Made by a program: the position numbers and the translations under genes. Shown here in pieces: positions 11,133 through 21,152 of a stretch of DNA of 64,000 nt (its first letter is position 1; each line of letters opens with the position of its first letter). Origin of the DNA: Semisulcospira habei (lineage: Eukaryota; Mollusca; Gastropoda; Semisulcospiridae); NCBI GenBank assembly GCA_036245525.1, contig BTPG01000003.1:189585660-189649659 (forward strand). Reading direction: 5' to 3'. Under the pieces are notes generated by a model that saw only the letters and a program-made list of their open reading frames with translations, was not told the origin of the DNA and searched no databases.

Positions 11133-11269
11133 GACTGATTTTATGTTCCTAAATGTGCCCCAGGTACTGATTTTATGTTCCTAAATGTGCCCCAGGTACT
11201 AATTTTCGGGTGATGTTCCTAAATGTGCCCCAGGTACTGATTTTATGTTCCTAAATGTGCCCCAGGTGT
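11133..11269. repeat. Short tandem repeat, four copies of a 32-40 bp unit
   Basis: The unit ATGTTCCTAAATGTGCCCCA occurs four times at spacings of 32, 40 and 32 bp, ending just before the Harbinger-like element. Confidence 0.85.
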
Positions 11270-11285
11270 ATTAAGCCCAGTATAA

Positions 11286-11998
11286 AGGTCCGTTTATACA
11301 GAGCGCGAACGCCGCGCCGAAAGCGAACGCAGTTTTTCGTCCTGGAATATTTTAGTCATTTGTAGAGGAACCGTTCAAATAGAGTGCGAACGCGAACAAT
11401 TTTTTGTTCGCGCGAACGACCGCCTTGATTGCCCCCAGAGCGAATTTTCTCAGAAGGTCGCGCGGCTTTTTTGCTATCAACCAATCAGCAGGTACTTCCC
11501 TTGCATCATTTCCACAAATAGAAACTTGTACGCCTGACCTGACAATGGACATGACAGAAGCCATGATTCTTGAAATTGAGAAGAATCATGTACTGTATGA
11601 CAAAGCAGACAAAGATTACAAAGACATCACGTAAAAAAGAGACATATGGAAAGCAATTGGACAGAGAGTCGGACTGACAGTATGTGATAAAAATTAATTT
11701 TATTTTACCTGTGTCAACAATGTTATGGAACTGTAAAAAAAAAAAATGTCTGCACGACTTTATTAATTAAACACGTTTTAACTTTCATGTCAGCAGTCTT
11801 CATAATGACACCATTTTAGCTCTGACAGAAATATATATTGGAATTATGATATTATAAAGTCTGCGTTTCTCACTGAAAGATCTGTCGACGGTTTTCCGCG
11901 TTCGGGTTTGTGCTCTATTTGAATGGCAAAACTGCTCAAAAGTCGCGTTCGTGTTCGCGTTGGACGCGTTCGCGTTCGCGCTCTGTATAAACGGACCC
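11286..11998. mobile_element. Non-autonomous PIF/Harbinger-like element (713 bp)
   Basis: Terminal inverted repeats GGTCCGTTTATACAGAGCGC (left, from 11287) and its complement at the right end. A 3-bp TAA flanks both sides (11283-11285 and 11999-12001), the target duplication usual for PIF/Harbinger. The inside carries a MADF-type coding relic but no transposase. Confidence 0.75.
11545..11685 (+). pseudogene. MADF-domain protein exon relic of the Harbinger-like element
   Basis: From ATG at 11545 the frame reads MDMTEAMILEIEKNHVLYDK, then ADKDYKDIT, a TAA at 11632-11634, and continues KRDIWKAIGQRVGLT. This is the start of a MADF (Myb/SANT-like) DNA-binding domain: an acidic start, an aromatic/charged H-x-LYD segment, then K-x-R-x-x-x-W. 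PIF/Harbinger elements typically pair a transposase with such a protein. The frame is followed by GTATGTGAT, a plausible splice donor, so this would be exon 1 of a spliced gene. The TAA replaces one codon in an otherwise continuous frame, so this copy is probably dead. No downstream exon is seen before the right terminal repeat. Confidence 0.6.
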
Positions 11999-12515
11999 TA
12001 AGAAAGATCCATTTTCACGTAAATTGGCAAAGTTTTCAAACCTGGAACAGGCGCAGCATACATGAAGTTTGCATGCTTGACCTCGACATTGAAACCTGCG
12101 GAGCTCTAGGGTATTGAAAATGGCTTGTTCTGGTCTTTTCATCACATTTTTTACGACTGTACAGCATAATCGACAAGTCATAGGAGTTTAGTAAAAAAAA
12201 ATATTCCATATTAGTCCAACTGGCTCTAAATGATATTTGTTTTTAAAGTGGCACAGAAAAGTGTTTCTTTGCGGAGATATCTGGGAATAACGTTGGTGCG
12301 CTCCGCTGTCAAACGGCCTATGTGTTGCCAAGTTTTGTCCACCTCTTTGCCAAAGAATACAGGTTCCCCAGTCCTGATGAATATTCCAATCGCCTTGTAG
12401 CCGAACTCCACAAACCAGTAGAATAAGGTGATAGGAAATATGCTATGTAAGTTTACGCTGCACTCTGTCTTTTATTTATCATTATTATTATTATTTTTTT
12501 GCAACCTGTCCAAAC

Positions 12516-12734
12516 TTAACCCCTTCACTACCAGAAAAATGCGAACGCCTGTCATTTGCAAGAGACAAAGAACCTCATGAGTCCCCGCAAATGCGGGGAC
12601 TCATGAGGTTCTTTGTCTCTTGCTGACCCTATTCATGTTTGTGTTCCATGGATTTGATGGGAGCATTCTGTCTTGAATTTGCCCTGCTTTCAAAGACAGA
12701 ATTTTTGCGTTCACTGGCAGTGAATGGGGTAATG
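12516..12734. mobile_element. Pal-B element with a divergent hairpin
   Basis: TTAACCCCTTCACTACC at the left, GGCAGTGAATGGGGTAA at the right. The stem is GCAAGAGACAAAGAACCTC and complement, so both arms differ from the usual AGGCATAGATCC in a compensated way. Confidence 0.75.
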
Positions 12735-12869
12735 CTGTAGGGTAGTGTTAAAGAATGTGCGAATCACGCTCAGAAACTAAGAAGCTAACTAAGAATTTGC
12801 ACACTAGAGTACATCATGCCTTAGGGTAGCTTCAGTAAGCGTACGGTTTCTAGGAACTAAAAAAATAAG

Positions 12870-14060
12870 AATGGCCAAGCCCTCAAGGCTCACGTGGATG
12901 ATTGATCCACAAGATTAATGGCTTTTGTGACCTTGACCTTCAAACAGGTCACTGAAATACGCAAGTGTTCAAGTGTTCTAACATAATAGGAGGGAAGGGT
13001 TGGCATTTGTACCAACAAAAACCATGTTTTCTCCAAATTTACGCATATTTCACTTTTGTAAATCTGCCATGACCCTTGACCTTTTTTGAGTACAGGTAAT
13101 GAACCAAATCAGTACACATAGAAAGGTCTTATCATCAGCTACCTTTCTGTCATATCTGGTTGAAAAGTTTTGCAAATTTGATAATAACTAAAATTCTACC
13201 CCCCCCCCCCCCAAAAAAAAAAAAAAAAAAAAAAACAACAACAAAAAAAAAAACAAACAAAAAATATACAAAAAAACCCCCAAAACAACAAAAAACAAAC
13301 AACCCCCCCCCAAAAAAAAAACCAAAACCCCCCCCAGACTTTTACATCATTTGCTGATCTCTTGTGACCCTTGACCTTTCTAAGAGGTCATCTAAGTTAG
13401 CATACATAGGAAGGTCTACCATCAAGTATCTGTATGCCAGGTTTGGGATGGAAGTTGTAAACACTATTTGAGAAAAAATAACATTGTTTTTCTGAAAATG
13501 GCTATTTGTGAATTACTTCCTGTTCTCATGTGACACTTGACCTTTCTGAGGGGTCATCCAAATTAGTATACATAGGAAGGTCTTACTATCAGGTATCTCT
13601 GTACCAAGTTTGAAGTTGTGAATAGTATTTGAGAAAAGCATCTTTTGTCAAAATATGGCTATTTTCGACCTATTTCCTGTGCTCTTTAAGACCCTTGACC
13701 TTTCTGATGGGTCAACCAAATTAGTATGATTAGAAAAACCTTACCATCAGGTATCTTTGTGCCAAGTTTGGGTCTGAAGTTGTGAATAGTATTTGAGTAT
13801 TTGAGCAAAACTCAAGTTTGTCAAAATATGGCAATTTTTTAAAACCTATTTCCTGATCCTATGTGATCTTGACCTTTAAAGGAGGTCACTCAAATTGGTA
13901 TGTTTAGAAAGTTCTTGGCACAAAGTATCCTTGGGCCAAACTTGAAGACTGTGGCTTGAATAGCCTCCGAGAAAATGCCAACGTTAAAGTTTACCACGGA
14001 CGACTGCCGGACGACCACTTCCCCAGAACATAGACTCACTTTTGCTTCGCACGTGACCCA
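12870..14060. repeat. Tandem repeat with GACCCTTGACCTTT motif, about 160-bp period
   Basis: GACCCTTGACCTTT-like words lie at about 12,933, 13,073, 13,366, 13,532, 13,690 and 13,865. The last four are 158-175 bp apart and are each followed by similar blocks (GGGTCATCCAAATTAG, ATAGGAAGGTCTTA, TATCAGGTATCT, CCAAGTTTG, GTGAATAGTATTTGAG). The array ends in GGACGACTGCCGGACGACC. Similar TGACCTTGACCTTT arrays are, from memory, common in marine invertebrate genomes. Confidence 0.75.
13199..13336. repeat. C-run and A-rich low-complexity tract
   Basis: A C-run, a long A-run, then mixed A/C runs, inside the tandem array above. The open frame across it is an artefact of composition. Confidence 0.9.
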
Positions 14061-14479
14061 ACAAGCCAAGGTATGTATGCCTAGTAGTTGTTTTTTTTGT
14101 GTGTGTCGATTTAAACACATTTATTTCATGATAGCCTACCGATCCAGAAATCCTGCTGGAAAAGGTCCCCCGACAGGATATGCAAGCTAATACTTTTATA
14201 TAATCAGCACTACACTTGAGCTGTGACAGATTTGCATCTGCCAAAGATGCATCTTCCAAAGATGATGATGACGATGAGTGATCATGTGTAACATGTCTCC
14301 ATCCAGTGCTGCATACTCAAAGATCTTTTATGTGGAGAGACTTTGAAAAGAGGGGACAGTTTCTCTTGTATTCACTGCTTCGAAAACTGTAAAAGAAATA
14401 AAAAAAAAAAAAAGGGGGGGAGTCAGTTCTAACACTGATATGTTTACATTTTGTCTTAAAACCTTTCTTTTAGTTTGGC

Positions 14480-14545
14480 TGGCCAGATTTGTTACCCTTC
14501 ATGCTCGGCGCTAAACCCGGCCCAAATAACTAACTAACCCGCTGC
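14480..14545 (+). mobile_element. SINE 3'-tail fragment
   Basis: It contains ATGCTCGGCGCTAAACCCGG and CCCAAATAACTAACTAAC, the tail seen at about 15,815 and 58,870-58,927. Confidence 0.55.
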
Positions 14546-14684
14546 ACGAAAAATGTAATAGGCCCTTGTATCGGACTCCAGAGGTTAACGATGTTCATGT
14601 TCGTCTCGTAGGTTTCAAATGCCACAACAATTGGCCCTATTTTTGTCTACGTCATCTGTGAGTGGGAACGAGAAAGGTACGTGT

Positions 14685-14781
14685 CCCAGCAAGCAAAAGG
14701 CCCTCGGGTCCGACATCGGCCGCTGTTGGCCCGGGCCGATTGCGGCCGGCGTCGGGCCCGAGGGCCTTTTGCTTGATGGGG
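14685..14781. repeat. Pal-F palindrome
   Basis: AAGCAAAAGGCCCTCGGG and CCCGAGGGCCTTTTGCTT are exact complements around a GC-rich centre of GGCC/GCCGG words. It is related to 26,546-26,620 and 30,755-30,798. Confidence 0.75.
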
Positions 14782-14905
14782 CGTGTCTCCTGCTGGCGAT
14801 CGATCGGCGTGCTTGACATTCAGACGAGGGGCGGCACAACTTGCGTCAGAGCTGCTCTTACTGTCTGAACACGCAACACAACGATCAAAGACAGCTTTGT
14901 TAAGA

Positions 14906-15070
14906 TTAACCCCTTCACTGCCGAGAAAAAGCGAAACGCGATCAACGCGCAAGAGGCATAGATCCTCATGAGCCCCCGCAACTGCGGGGGCTCATGAGGA
15001 TCTCTGCCTCTTGCAGAGACCACCTTTTGTGTCCATGTTTTTTTGGGGACAGTTGTGGCGTTTGGTGTTT
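14906..15070. mobile_element. Pal-B element, core 14949-15014
   Basis: Left end TTAACCCCTTCACTGCCGAG. The hairpin has one mismatch (CTCTGCC). The right end is not recognisable. Confidence 0.75.
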
Positions 15071-15382
15071 CATGCAGCCGGTGAACACCGATTTCGGACA
15101 GAAAATGTACATCCGTTTGCAGGAAGGGGTTGGAGCGATCTGCTCCGCTGAGGGCGGGATTTGGTTGCTAAAATTTGCTCTTACAATCGGTTCTCAATGT
15201 TGTCTTGCCTCAAGTGAGACTTGTCTACCTTAATTTTCACGATTATGGGATTATATAGGCAAACGACACAGAGGGATTCTAACTGCCCCTGCATAGGATC
15301 AGAGGAATTTATCCCATACGTGCACAGGAGAAGAAGAACAGACATTCTAACGTCATTGTTTCTTCTTCCTCGAACCCCCGCT
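15071..15382. other. No gene recognised
   Basis: Nothing recognisable between the Pal-B copy and the hAT-like element. Confidence 0.3.
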
Positions 15383-15800
15383 AGGGGCGGATCTGGGGGG
15401 GGGGAGGGGGAGGGGGAGTTCCAGGGGTTTGGACCACCCCTACCCCACCCGAACTAAAATTCTTTAAAATGTGTTAACAAAGTCCCTGTTCGAGATATTT
15501 GGAATTCCCATTCCGTTGTTTGATATTTTGGCGAATCGTGAGAGTCTTTACACGTACGCGCCTTCTCTCTGTCTCTCTCAGGTCTGTCTGTCTGTCTCTC
15601 TTCCCCCCCCCCCCTCCCCCCGCCCCGCCGCTCACCACCTCCTCCCCCTTCCTCCCCGCTTTTCGATGTTTCGGCCCCTGGAAGCAAGGTCTAACGTCGG
15701 GGAGGCCTTTTGTATCTTTGAAGGTACCAAACAAAACGTTGGACCCCCTTACCCCCTCCACCCTCCCCCCCGCCCTCCCGAGGTAACTGATCCGCCCCTG
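15383..15800. mobile_element. hAT-like non-autonomous element, copy 1
   Basis: Ends AGGGGCGGATCTGGGG and CTGATCCGCCCCTG. It shares inner blocks with 18,002-18,284 (CTTTAAAAT; ACAAAGTCCC; CCTGGAAGCAAG; CCTTTTGTAT; GAGGTAACTGATCCGCCCCTG). A pyrimidine-rich tract (TCTGTCTC then C-runs) at about 15,565-15,655 enlarges this copy. The CAGGGGCGG-type end is hAT-like; no 8-bp target duplication was confirmed. Confidence 0.55.
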
Positions 15801-15835
15801 CCCGCCTTAGTCGTCTGCTCGGCGTTAAAGCCCAA

Positions 15836-15896
<61 letters not shown>
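15801..15896 (+). mobile_element. SINE 3' tail with (AACT)n
   Basis: CTGCTCGGCGTTAAAGCCC is followed by about 14 AACT units. It is the same tail as at 58,870-58,927. Confidence 0.65.
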
Positions 15897-15909
15897 TGAA
15901 CGCGGCTCT

Positions 15910-16160
15910 TACATGGACAGCCCAGTCTCCTCTGTGAATGCTGCCGTGCACCGCAGGTCCTCCAGGTGTCAGAGCTTGCGGGACACCTCCGTCTCCACTG
16001 GCCAGGTCTGTAGCACATGGTCTGTTGTCATGCAGCCAGAGTTGCATGGGCACTGGTCAAACAGGCCAATTCCAGACTTGGTGTGGAGATGCCAGTTCAG
16101 TTTGTTATGGCCGGTGCGTTGTCGGAAGATAACTACCTGCTCGGGTCTGGTCAGTAGGTG
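15910..16160 (-). pseudogene. C-terminal relic of a Jockey-like LINE ORF2
   Basis: The minus strand reads QVVIFRQRTGHNKLNWHLHT, then KSGIGLFDQCPCNSGCMTTD and HVLQTWPVETEVSRKL, a TGA where Trp is expected, then HLEDLRCTAAFTEETGLSM and TAA at 15910-15912. The pattern R-x-RTGH-N-x-L, CPC, TT-x-HVLQ-x-WP is the Cys/His-containing C-terminal segment of Jockey-type non-LTR retrotransposons. Only about 80 residues remain. The SINE-like (AACT)n block abuts its 3' end. Confidence 0.7.
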
Positions 16161-16383
16161 ATAGCCTCTGTTTTGCTATAGCTGGGGTGTTCTCACAGCC
16201 ACTTTGTCGTTATTTAAAGTTAATCAATGTGTGCCGCATTATTGCAAGACATCCTAAAACATTTATAAAGGAGATATTCCGGACTATTAACCCGTTCTGT
16301 CTGGAGCAGGTCCCTTTAACGGTGACCCGAAGTCACATCAAATTCACTGCGGGATAATCTCGTCTTTCCACAGGTGCACGGAT

Positions 16384-16476
16384 GTTAAGCCGTTGGCTGT
16401 CGGGTAGCGCGTTATGTCGCGTTGATTCCTGAAGGAATCATCGCGACAAAAAGCGCTACCGACAGCCAAAGGGTTA
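16384..16476. mobile_element. Pal-C element, TTAA to TTAA (93 bp)
   Basis: TTAAGCCGTTGGCTGTCGGG at the left, CCGACAGCCAAAGGGTTAA at the right. The hairpin is GATTCCTGAAGGAATC with flanking GTCGCG/CGCGAC-type pairing. Confidence 0.8.
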
Positions 16477-16489
16477 AAGAGACCATCAA

Positions 16490-16595
16490 GAGGCATAGAC
16501 CCTCATCACGTGCCTAATTTGAATAGCGTTTGGCAAGGTGCCAGTCTAATCAGGCACTACCCGTGAGGCCGATCCATCTATGCTTCTTGCACATC
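16490..16595. mobile_element. Chimeric Pal-B/Pal-A hairpin remnant
   Basis: Outer arms CAAGAGGCATAGACCCTCAT and ATCTATGCTTCTTGC are Pal-B. The interior (CAAGGTGCCAGTCTAATCAG, GGCACTACCCGTGA) is Pal-A2-like, which suggests a Pal-A relic replaced the Pal-B loop. Confidence 0.5.
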
Positions 16596-16649
16596 AAAAT
16601 GATAGTTCACATCTGTTGCGTCATCGCCAGATTATAATCTAGTGCTGCC

Positions 16650-16772
16650 GTGCTGCCGTTGCTTGGCACAAAGGCAGTAAGTCCATTTTTCAGAAAAGCG
16701 AGATTTTCATTCTGTAACAATGAATATCGCGCTTTTATCAAAAATGGACACACTGTCTTTTGCCAAATAACA
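16650..16772. repeat. Pal-G foldback repeat
   Basis: Arms around AGAAAAGCGAGATTTTCATT and ATATCGCGCTTTTATCAAAA; the right arm ends CTGTCTTTTGCCAAATAAC. Confidence 0.65.
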
Positions 16773-16962
16773 TGGAGCATCAGCGTGGCTGAATTCAGTG
16801 AGCTCATCATTTGTTTAACTCTCTCACTTCCAACAACAAATGTGGGTGATGTTGCGATCATGATAGCTCGCGGGTAGTGCCAGCTAAACTGTGTCTACCC
16901 TTTGAGCCATTGCGGTCGACCCAGCCCTTGGCTGATATGAAGTCTCTGACTGGCGGATAATT

Positions 16963-17202
16963 TTAACCCATTAAACCCACAGGGGCATTTCCCAGATCTT
17001 TTGGATAATTATGTCACCTAACGACTATGTACAAGTTGCAGGAAATGAATCGACCGCCTGTCAATTGCAAGAGACCATGATAATTCAAGGGCAGTGCCAG
17101 ATTAGCTTGGCGCCTGATGGCGCCAAGCTAATCTGGCACTACCCTTGAATTATCAATATCGATTCATCTTTTGCTGTAGGGCTTCGGGGCTAAATGAGTT
17201 AA
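16963..17202. mobile_element. Pal-A2 element, TTAA to TTAA (240 bp)
   Basis: TTAACCCATTAAACCC at the left, GGGGCTAAATGAGTTAA at the right. The hairpin has long perfect arms around GGCGCCTGATGGCGCC. An extra CAATTGCAAGAGACC lies just outside the left arm. Confidence 0.8.
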
Positions 17203-17624
17203 AATGCTAGTGGTGTTGACGTGAAAGGTATGATATAAGAGTTTCATAAAATGCCAGTGACGATGTTTAAGACGGTCCTTTGACCTGTAGATACCACTAA
17301 TTAGTTTGTTTCCGGCAAATGTCGACAATACGTACTCACCTCATATATTGGTGATCATTATAATGATCACTATAAATGATTTTAAGTATGTGGCTTATAT
17401 GATAATATAAACGACTTCTATTAACAGTATGTGACTAAATGTTCATTATACACAACTTAAGTTATTTGGCTAAAACGTTTTCTATTTCTTTTTTCTTTTC
17501 ATAAAACGACTTCCGTGGTATGGCTTATATACTGCGTCCTCGTCGAGCACGCAGGCTACATGGCTAGTCAGTCACACGGCTTGATTTAATATTTGCTATT
17601 TCACAGACCAAGTAACACCCATAT
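17203..17624. other. No gene recognised
   Basis: A/T-rich sequence with a short palindrome GTGATCATTATAATGATCAC at 17,351-17,370. Nothing else was recognised. Confidence 0.35.
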
Positions 17625-17690
17625 GCAAGAGGCATAGATTCTCATGAGCCCCCGCATTTGCTGGGGCTCATAAGAATCTATGCCTCTTGC
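17625..17690. mobile_element. Pal-B hairpin core
   Basis: Arms with AGATTCTC/AAGAATCT, a compensated variant of the usual AGATCCTC/AGGATCT. TTAA ends are not visible. Confidence 0.65.
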
Positions 17691-17862
17691 CGAGGGCCTA
17701 TATAATATTCATGTGCCTCGATACGATCAGTTTGGTGTTTTTGTTGTTGTTGTTTCTTTGTTGTTGTTACAAGGAGGCTTGTTTGTTGTTGCTGTTTCTT
17801 GGCAGCGAAACAGGTGAAGGTTTTCGACGATAAGTAATTGTCAGCCTGTGGCAGAAAAGGAG

Positions 17863-17943
17863 TTAACTAATTTGAGACGTGCTGCAACCAGGTATGCGGT
17901 ATGAAGCCGGGTATCCGGATGTAGGACGTCTCGAATGTGTTAA
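17863..17943. mobile_element. Pal-D element, TTAA to TTAA
   Basis: TTAACTAATTTGAGACGTG at the left, CGTCTCGAATGTGTTAA at the right, 81 bp, with several unpaired bases in the stem. Confidence 0.75.
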
Positions 17944-18001
17944 CTCCATGCTGCCAGCAACAACAACAAAAAAGGACTATTGCATACTAACTATAAGAGT
18001 G

Positions 18002-18284
18002 CAGGGGCGGATCTGGGGGGGGGGGAGGGGTTCCAGAGTTCCCCACCCCCTTTCCGACCCAAGATTCTTTAAAATCCTATAACAAAGTCCCCTTTTCGCG
18101 GTGTTTGCCACCCCCCCCCCCCCCACCACATTGTTTGATATATTTTGGCAAGTGGTGAGCCTTAACACATTTTTCGGCTCCTGGAAGCAAGTTGTAGCGT
18201 TGCGGAAGCCTTTTGTATCGGGTTGAAGGTCCCAACAACGAGTTGGAACCACACTCCCACCTCGAGGTAACTGATCCGCCCCTG
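18002..18284. mobile_element. hAT-like non-autonomous element, copy 2 (283 bp)
   Basis: CAGGGGCGGATCTGGGG at the left and CTGATCCGCCCCTG at the right. C/G-runs near the ends inflate open frames here. The target duplication is not evident. Confidence 0.55.
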
Positions 18285-18570
18285 AGTCCACCTGCACATA
18301 CACCTCTTTGTCTTTGTCGCACACGCACGCACTCACACATACACGCACACACGTGCGTACACAAGCACGCATGCAAACACCCCCCTCCCCCACACACATT
18401 AACACACACACTCCACTACCACCATCACAAACAACAACAAAAAACAAAATCAAGTCAAACAAATGCGAAACGCAAGTCAGCAAGTCTTGTTAATCTGTGT
18501 ATTGGATTTAACGTGTTGAAAAAGTGGATCGAACTGGAAGAACAAGAGGTACTTACAGGTCACGGTGTCA

Positions 18571-18787
18571 TTAACCCCTTCCCTGCCAACGCACGTACAT
18601 TTTTGTTTCTGAAATCCGTGTTCACTAAACGACCAAAAGCCAAAACCGTCCGTAGAACTTGGACGCTAAGTGGTCTCGGCAAGAGGCACAGATCCTCATG
18701 AGCCCCCGCAGTCGCGGGGGCTCATGAGGATCTATGCCACTTGCATTCAGATCGCGGTTCACGTTTTCTCGACAGTGAAGGGGTTAA
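18571..18787. mobile_element. Pal-B element, complete (217 bp)
   Basis: TTAACCCCTTCCCTGCC at the left, GACAGTGAAGGGGTTAA at the right. The hairpin arms have one mismatch on each side. This is a good reference copy for the family. Confidence 0.85.
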
Positions 18788-18963
18788 CACGCCGCCAGGC
18801 TAACATGCACGCCGTAGCTGGCTGGCATACTGTACGAGTGGCACTCATCTGTATAATTGTGTTGTGCTATGATTGAATTTAAGATGCGATAAACTGTATT
18901 CTTGGCCAAGTGTTTGGATAGTATCGTGACACTATAGCTATCAATCCTTGTGTTCTGTTTACA

Positions 18964-19037
18964 GTTCGAGACGTGCTGCGTCCGGATAAGCGGCATAAAG
19001 CCGCGTACCCGGAAGCAACACGCCTCGAATGTGTTGA
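18964..19037. mobile_element. Pal-D element
   Basis: TTCGAGACGTGCTGCGTCCG pairs with CGGAAGCAACACGCCTCGAA. The TTAA ends are mutated (GTTGAC at the right). Confidence 0.7.
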
Positions 19038-19053
19038 CAGATTGAGGCCAAGG

Positions 19054-19054
<1 letters not shown>

Positions 19055-19115
<61 letters not shown>
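19055..19115. repeat. (AAT)n microsatellite
   Basis: About 20 ATA/AAT units. Confidence 0.95.
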
Positions 19116-19204
19116 GCAGACTTGTTAAGCACACACACACACACACCTACATGACAGTGGTGATGAATTGTGCTATACAAACTTTGTACCATTTCACCGA
19201 GGAG

Positions 19205-19265
19205 CTAGATCGGACATGATAGTTCAAAGGTGGTGCCGGAATAGCTAGGCGTCTTGTCCCACACA
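19205..19265. mobile_element. Pal-A left-half remnant
   Basis: Only GATAGTTCAAAGGTGGTGCC and GGAATAGCTAGGCG remain. Confidence 0.45.
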
Positions 19266-19679
19266 GTACTTGTCTCGGGATATATGATAATGTTTAGTTA
19301 AAACTAGAATTGAATCCAGTCCGAAATAAAGTGATTGCCAAGCGTGTAAAATGCAAAGAAATATCAAGAGTTATTACTATTATTATAGAAGGAAACACGC
19401 TTAGAAAAGACAAGTTGTGCTTGTCCTTTCTAAGCGTGATTCTTTCTTGTTCGGGTATTTTTACTCGTAGAATTGAATCCCTTATTTGCATGTATCCGAC
19501 GTTTAGTGTCTGTTTCGTACAGTATGCCCAAACAAAACCAAGACAGCCATACATGCCAGGCCAATACGTACAGAAGAAACAATGAGTCGAAAACAGTGTT
19601 CACGCTGTACTGTCTGAAGTGAGACAGCACTGTAGGGTTAAATTGCATAGTGATCAGTTCACAAGCATGCAGCGAGTCA

Positions 19680-19908
19680 TCCTTTCACTGCTAGAATATT
19701 TCAAGCCAAGGGTCCGAAAGAGCTTTTCAGACACACCGGTGTACCTCTCTCGCTGATCCGCTATGCGTGCGTACCTTCGCTACCGCCCAGGTAGCGAATC
19801 GAAGGCGACAACCAGCGTGACTGACGTAGCGGATTGATGTAGGCAAACAGTGTGCTTCTGGGCTCTTGGCATGAAACATACAAAAACTCCGGCAGTAAAA
19901 AGTGGTTA
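19680..19908. mobile_element. Further TTAA-type palindromic element
   Basis: Left TCCTTTCACTGCTAG, right CGGCAGTAAAAAGTGGTTAA. The hairpin has TGATCCGCTA and TAGCGGATTGATG arms around CTACCGCCCAGGTAG. The ends resemble Pal-B while the core is unrelated. Confidence 0.5.
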
Positions 19909-19964
19909 AGAGCCAATCAGTCGATCGATCAAGTCGGTTCTTTTAATTCATATAAAGCAAGTTT

Positions 19965-20398
19965 TTAGCTGGCACTGTCTCTGACGCAAGCAGCTGCGAT
20001 GCATCATAATTTGACGTCACGCGCAGTGTTCACTGCATGTGACGTCAAATAATGAGGCACCGTAACTGCACATGACGTCAAATTTTGACTATCGCTCCTC
20101 ATATGTCGTCAGATTATGACGTATAGCAGCTGCACGTGACGCAATATAATGATGTATCGTACCTGCATTTGACATCGAAGACGACACTGTATGTCACGTC
20201 AGTTGTGATGCGTCATACTTTGACGTCGCACTCAGCTTTCACTGCACGTGACGTCAAATTATGACGCATCGATCGTGTATGTGACGTCAGCTGCGATGCG
20301 TCATAATTAAAGGCGCACGCAGTGTTCACTGCATGTGACGTCAAATTATGACATATCGCAGCAGCTCCGTCAGAAACAGAGCCAAATAAGAGCCGGCA
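19965..20398. mobile_element. H element, CRE-rich, copy 1
   Basis: End GGCACTGTCTCTGACGCAAG is the inverse of CTCCGTCAGAAACAGAGCC. The inside has irregular repeats of ATTATGACG and TGACGTCA; I count six exact TGACGTCA octamers plus several one-mismatch forms. Confidence 0.6.
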
Positions 20399-20975
20399 TA
20401 AGACACTTCAAACCATTCTATTCATGGAGAGACAATGCATTGAACGAATCTGTACAATCAAAACTGGTGTGACAATGGAAAAATGTATAAAGTGGTTTAC
20501 TATACAATCGGCTCTACGTGTTAGCAAAAAGATAGAAAAGACAAAGAAGAAGTGAAATCATTAAAGACAGTATCTTGAGGCTTATTATCGCATAATTATT
20601 ACTACTAGTATGAGGCTACATTGGTCACTCGACAGATGCAAGACAGTAATTAATAAACACCAACAAAAGAAACAAACAAACAGCAGAAGACAAAATTCAC
20701 ACACATGAGCAGCCCCAATATCAAAGACTCTCCGCCCAGCTGTTCGCACTAGCATTTTGACAAACGGTATTTTCTTTGCTACCTTGTGCCTGATCAAAAT
20801 ATCGTTTGCCTCCAAACAAATCGTAAATTTCTGGTAAATTTCGGTATTTTGCCATTTTATCGGTATCTTTCTACCACAACCGGTATTTGCCTATTCAAGT
20901 CGTTGCTCTTCTACAGGCTGCTATTTTCCTTTTAGTTATTGGCATTCAATAAACGCTAAATAGCGAGAATTATCG
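20399..20975. other. No gene recognised
   Basis: Nothing recognisable. A short A/T-rich block with CGGTATTT words lies at about 20,820-20,900. Confidence 0.35.
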
Positions 20976-20978
20976 ATA

Positions 20979-21152
20979 AACCCTTTGTCTGCCGTGTGAG
21001 CACGATCCAATTGCAAGAGGTATAGATCCTCATGAGCCCCCGCAGTTGCGGGGGCTCATGAGGATCTATGCGTCTTGATGACACCACACTGTATACATGT
21101 TCCTTTGACGTCGAAGTTACAATGATCTGCGTTCGCTGACAGTGAAGCGGCT
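20979..21152. mobile_element. Pal-B element, core 21012-21077
   Basis: Left CCCTTTGTCTGCCGTG, right CGCTGACAGTGAAGCGG. The hairpin is almost perfect. Confidence 0.65.

Noticed and set aside
15471..15842. Proline-rich open frames
   Set aside because: They are read through C-runs inside the hAT-like element.
18002..18284. 8-bp target duplication expected for a hAT element
   Set aside because: The flanks do not show a matching 8-mer, so only the end sequence supports the hAT call.
20000..20380. CRE cluster as a host enhancer
   Set aside because: The cluster is bounded by inverted ends and a second copy exists at 28 kb, so it is first of all a repeat; regulatory function is left as a hypothesis.
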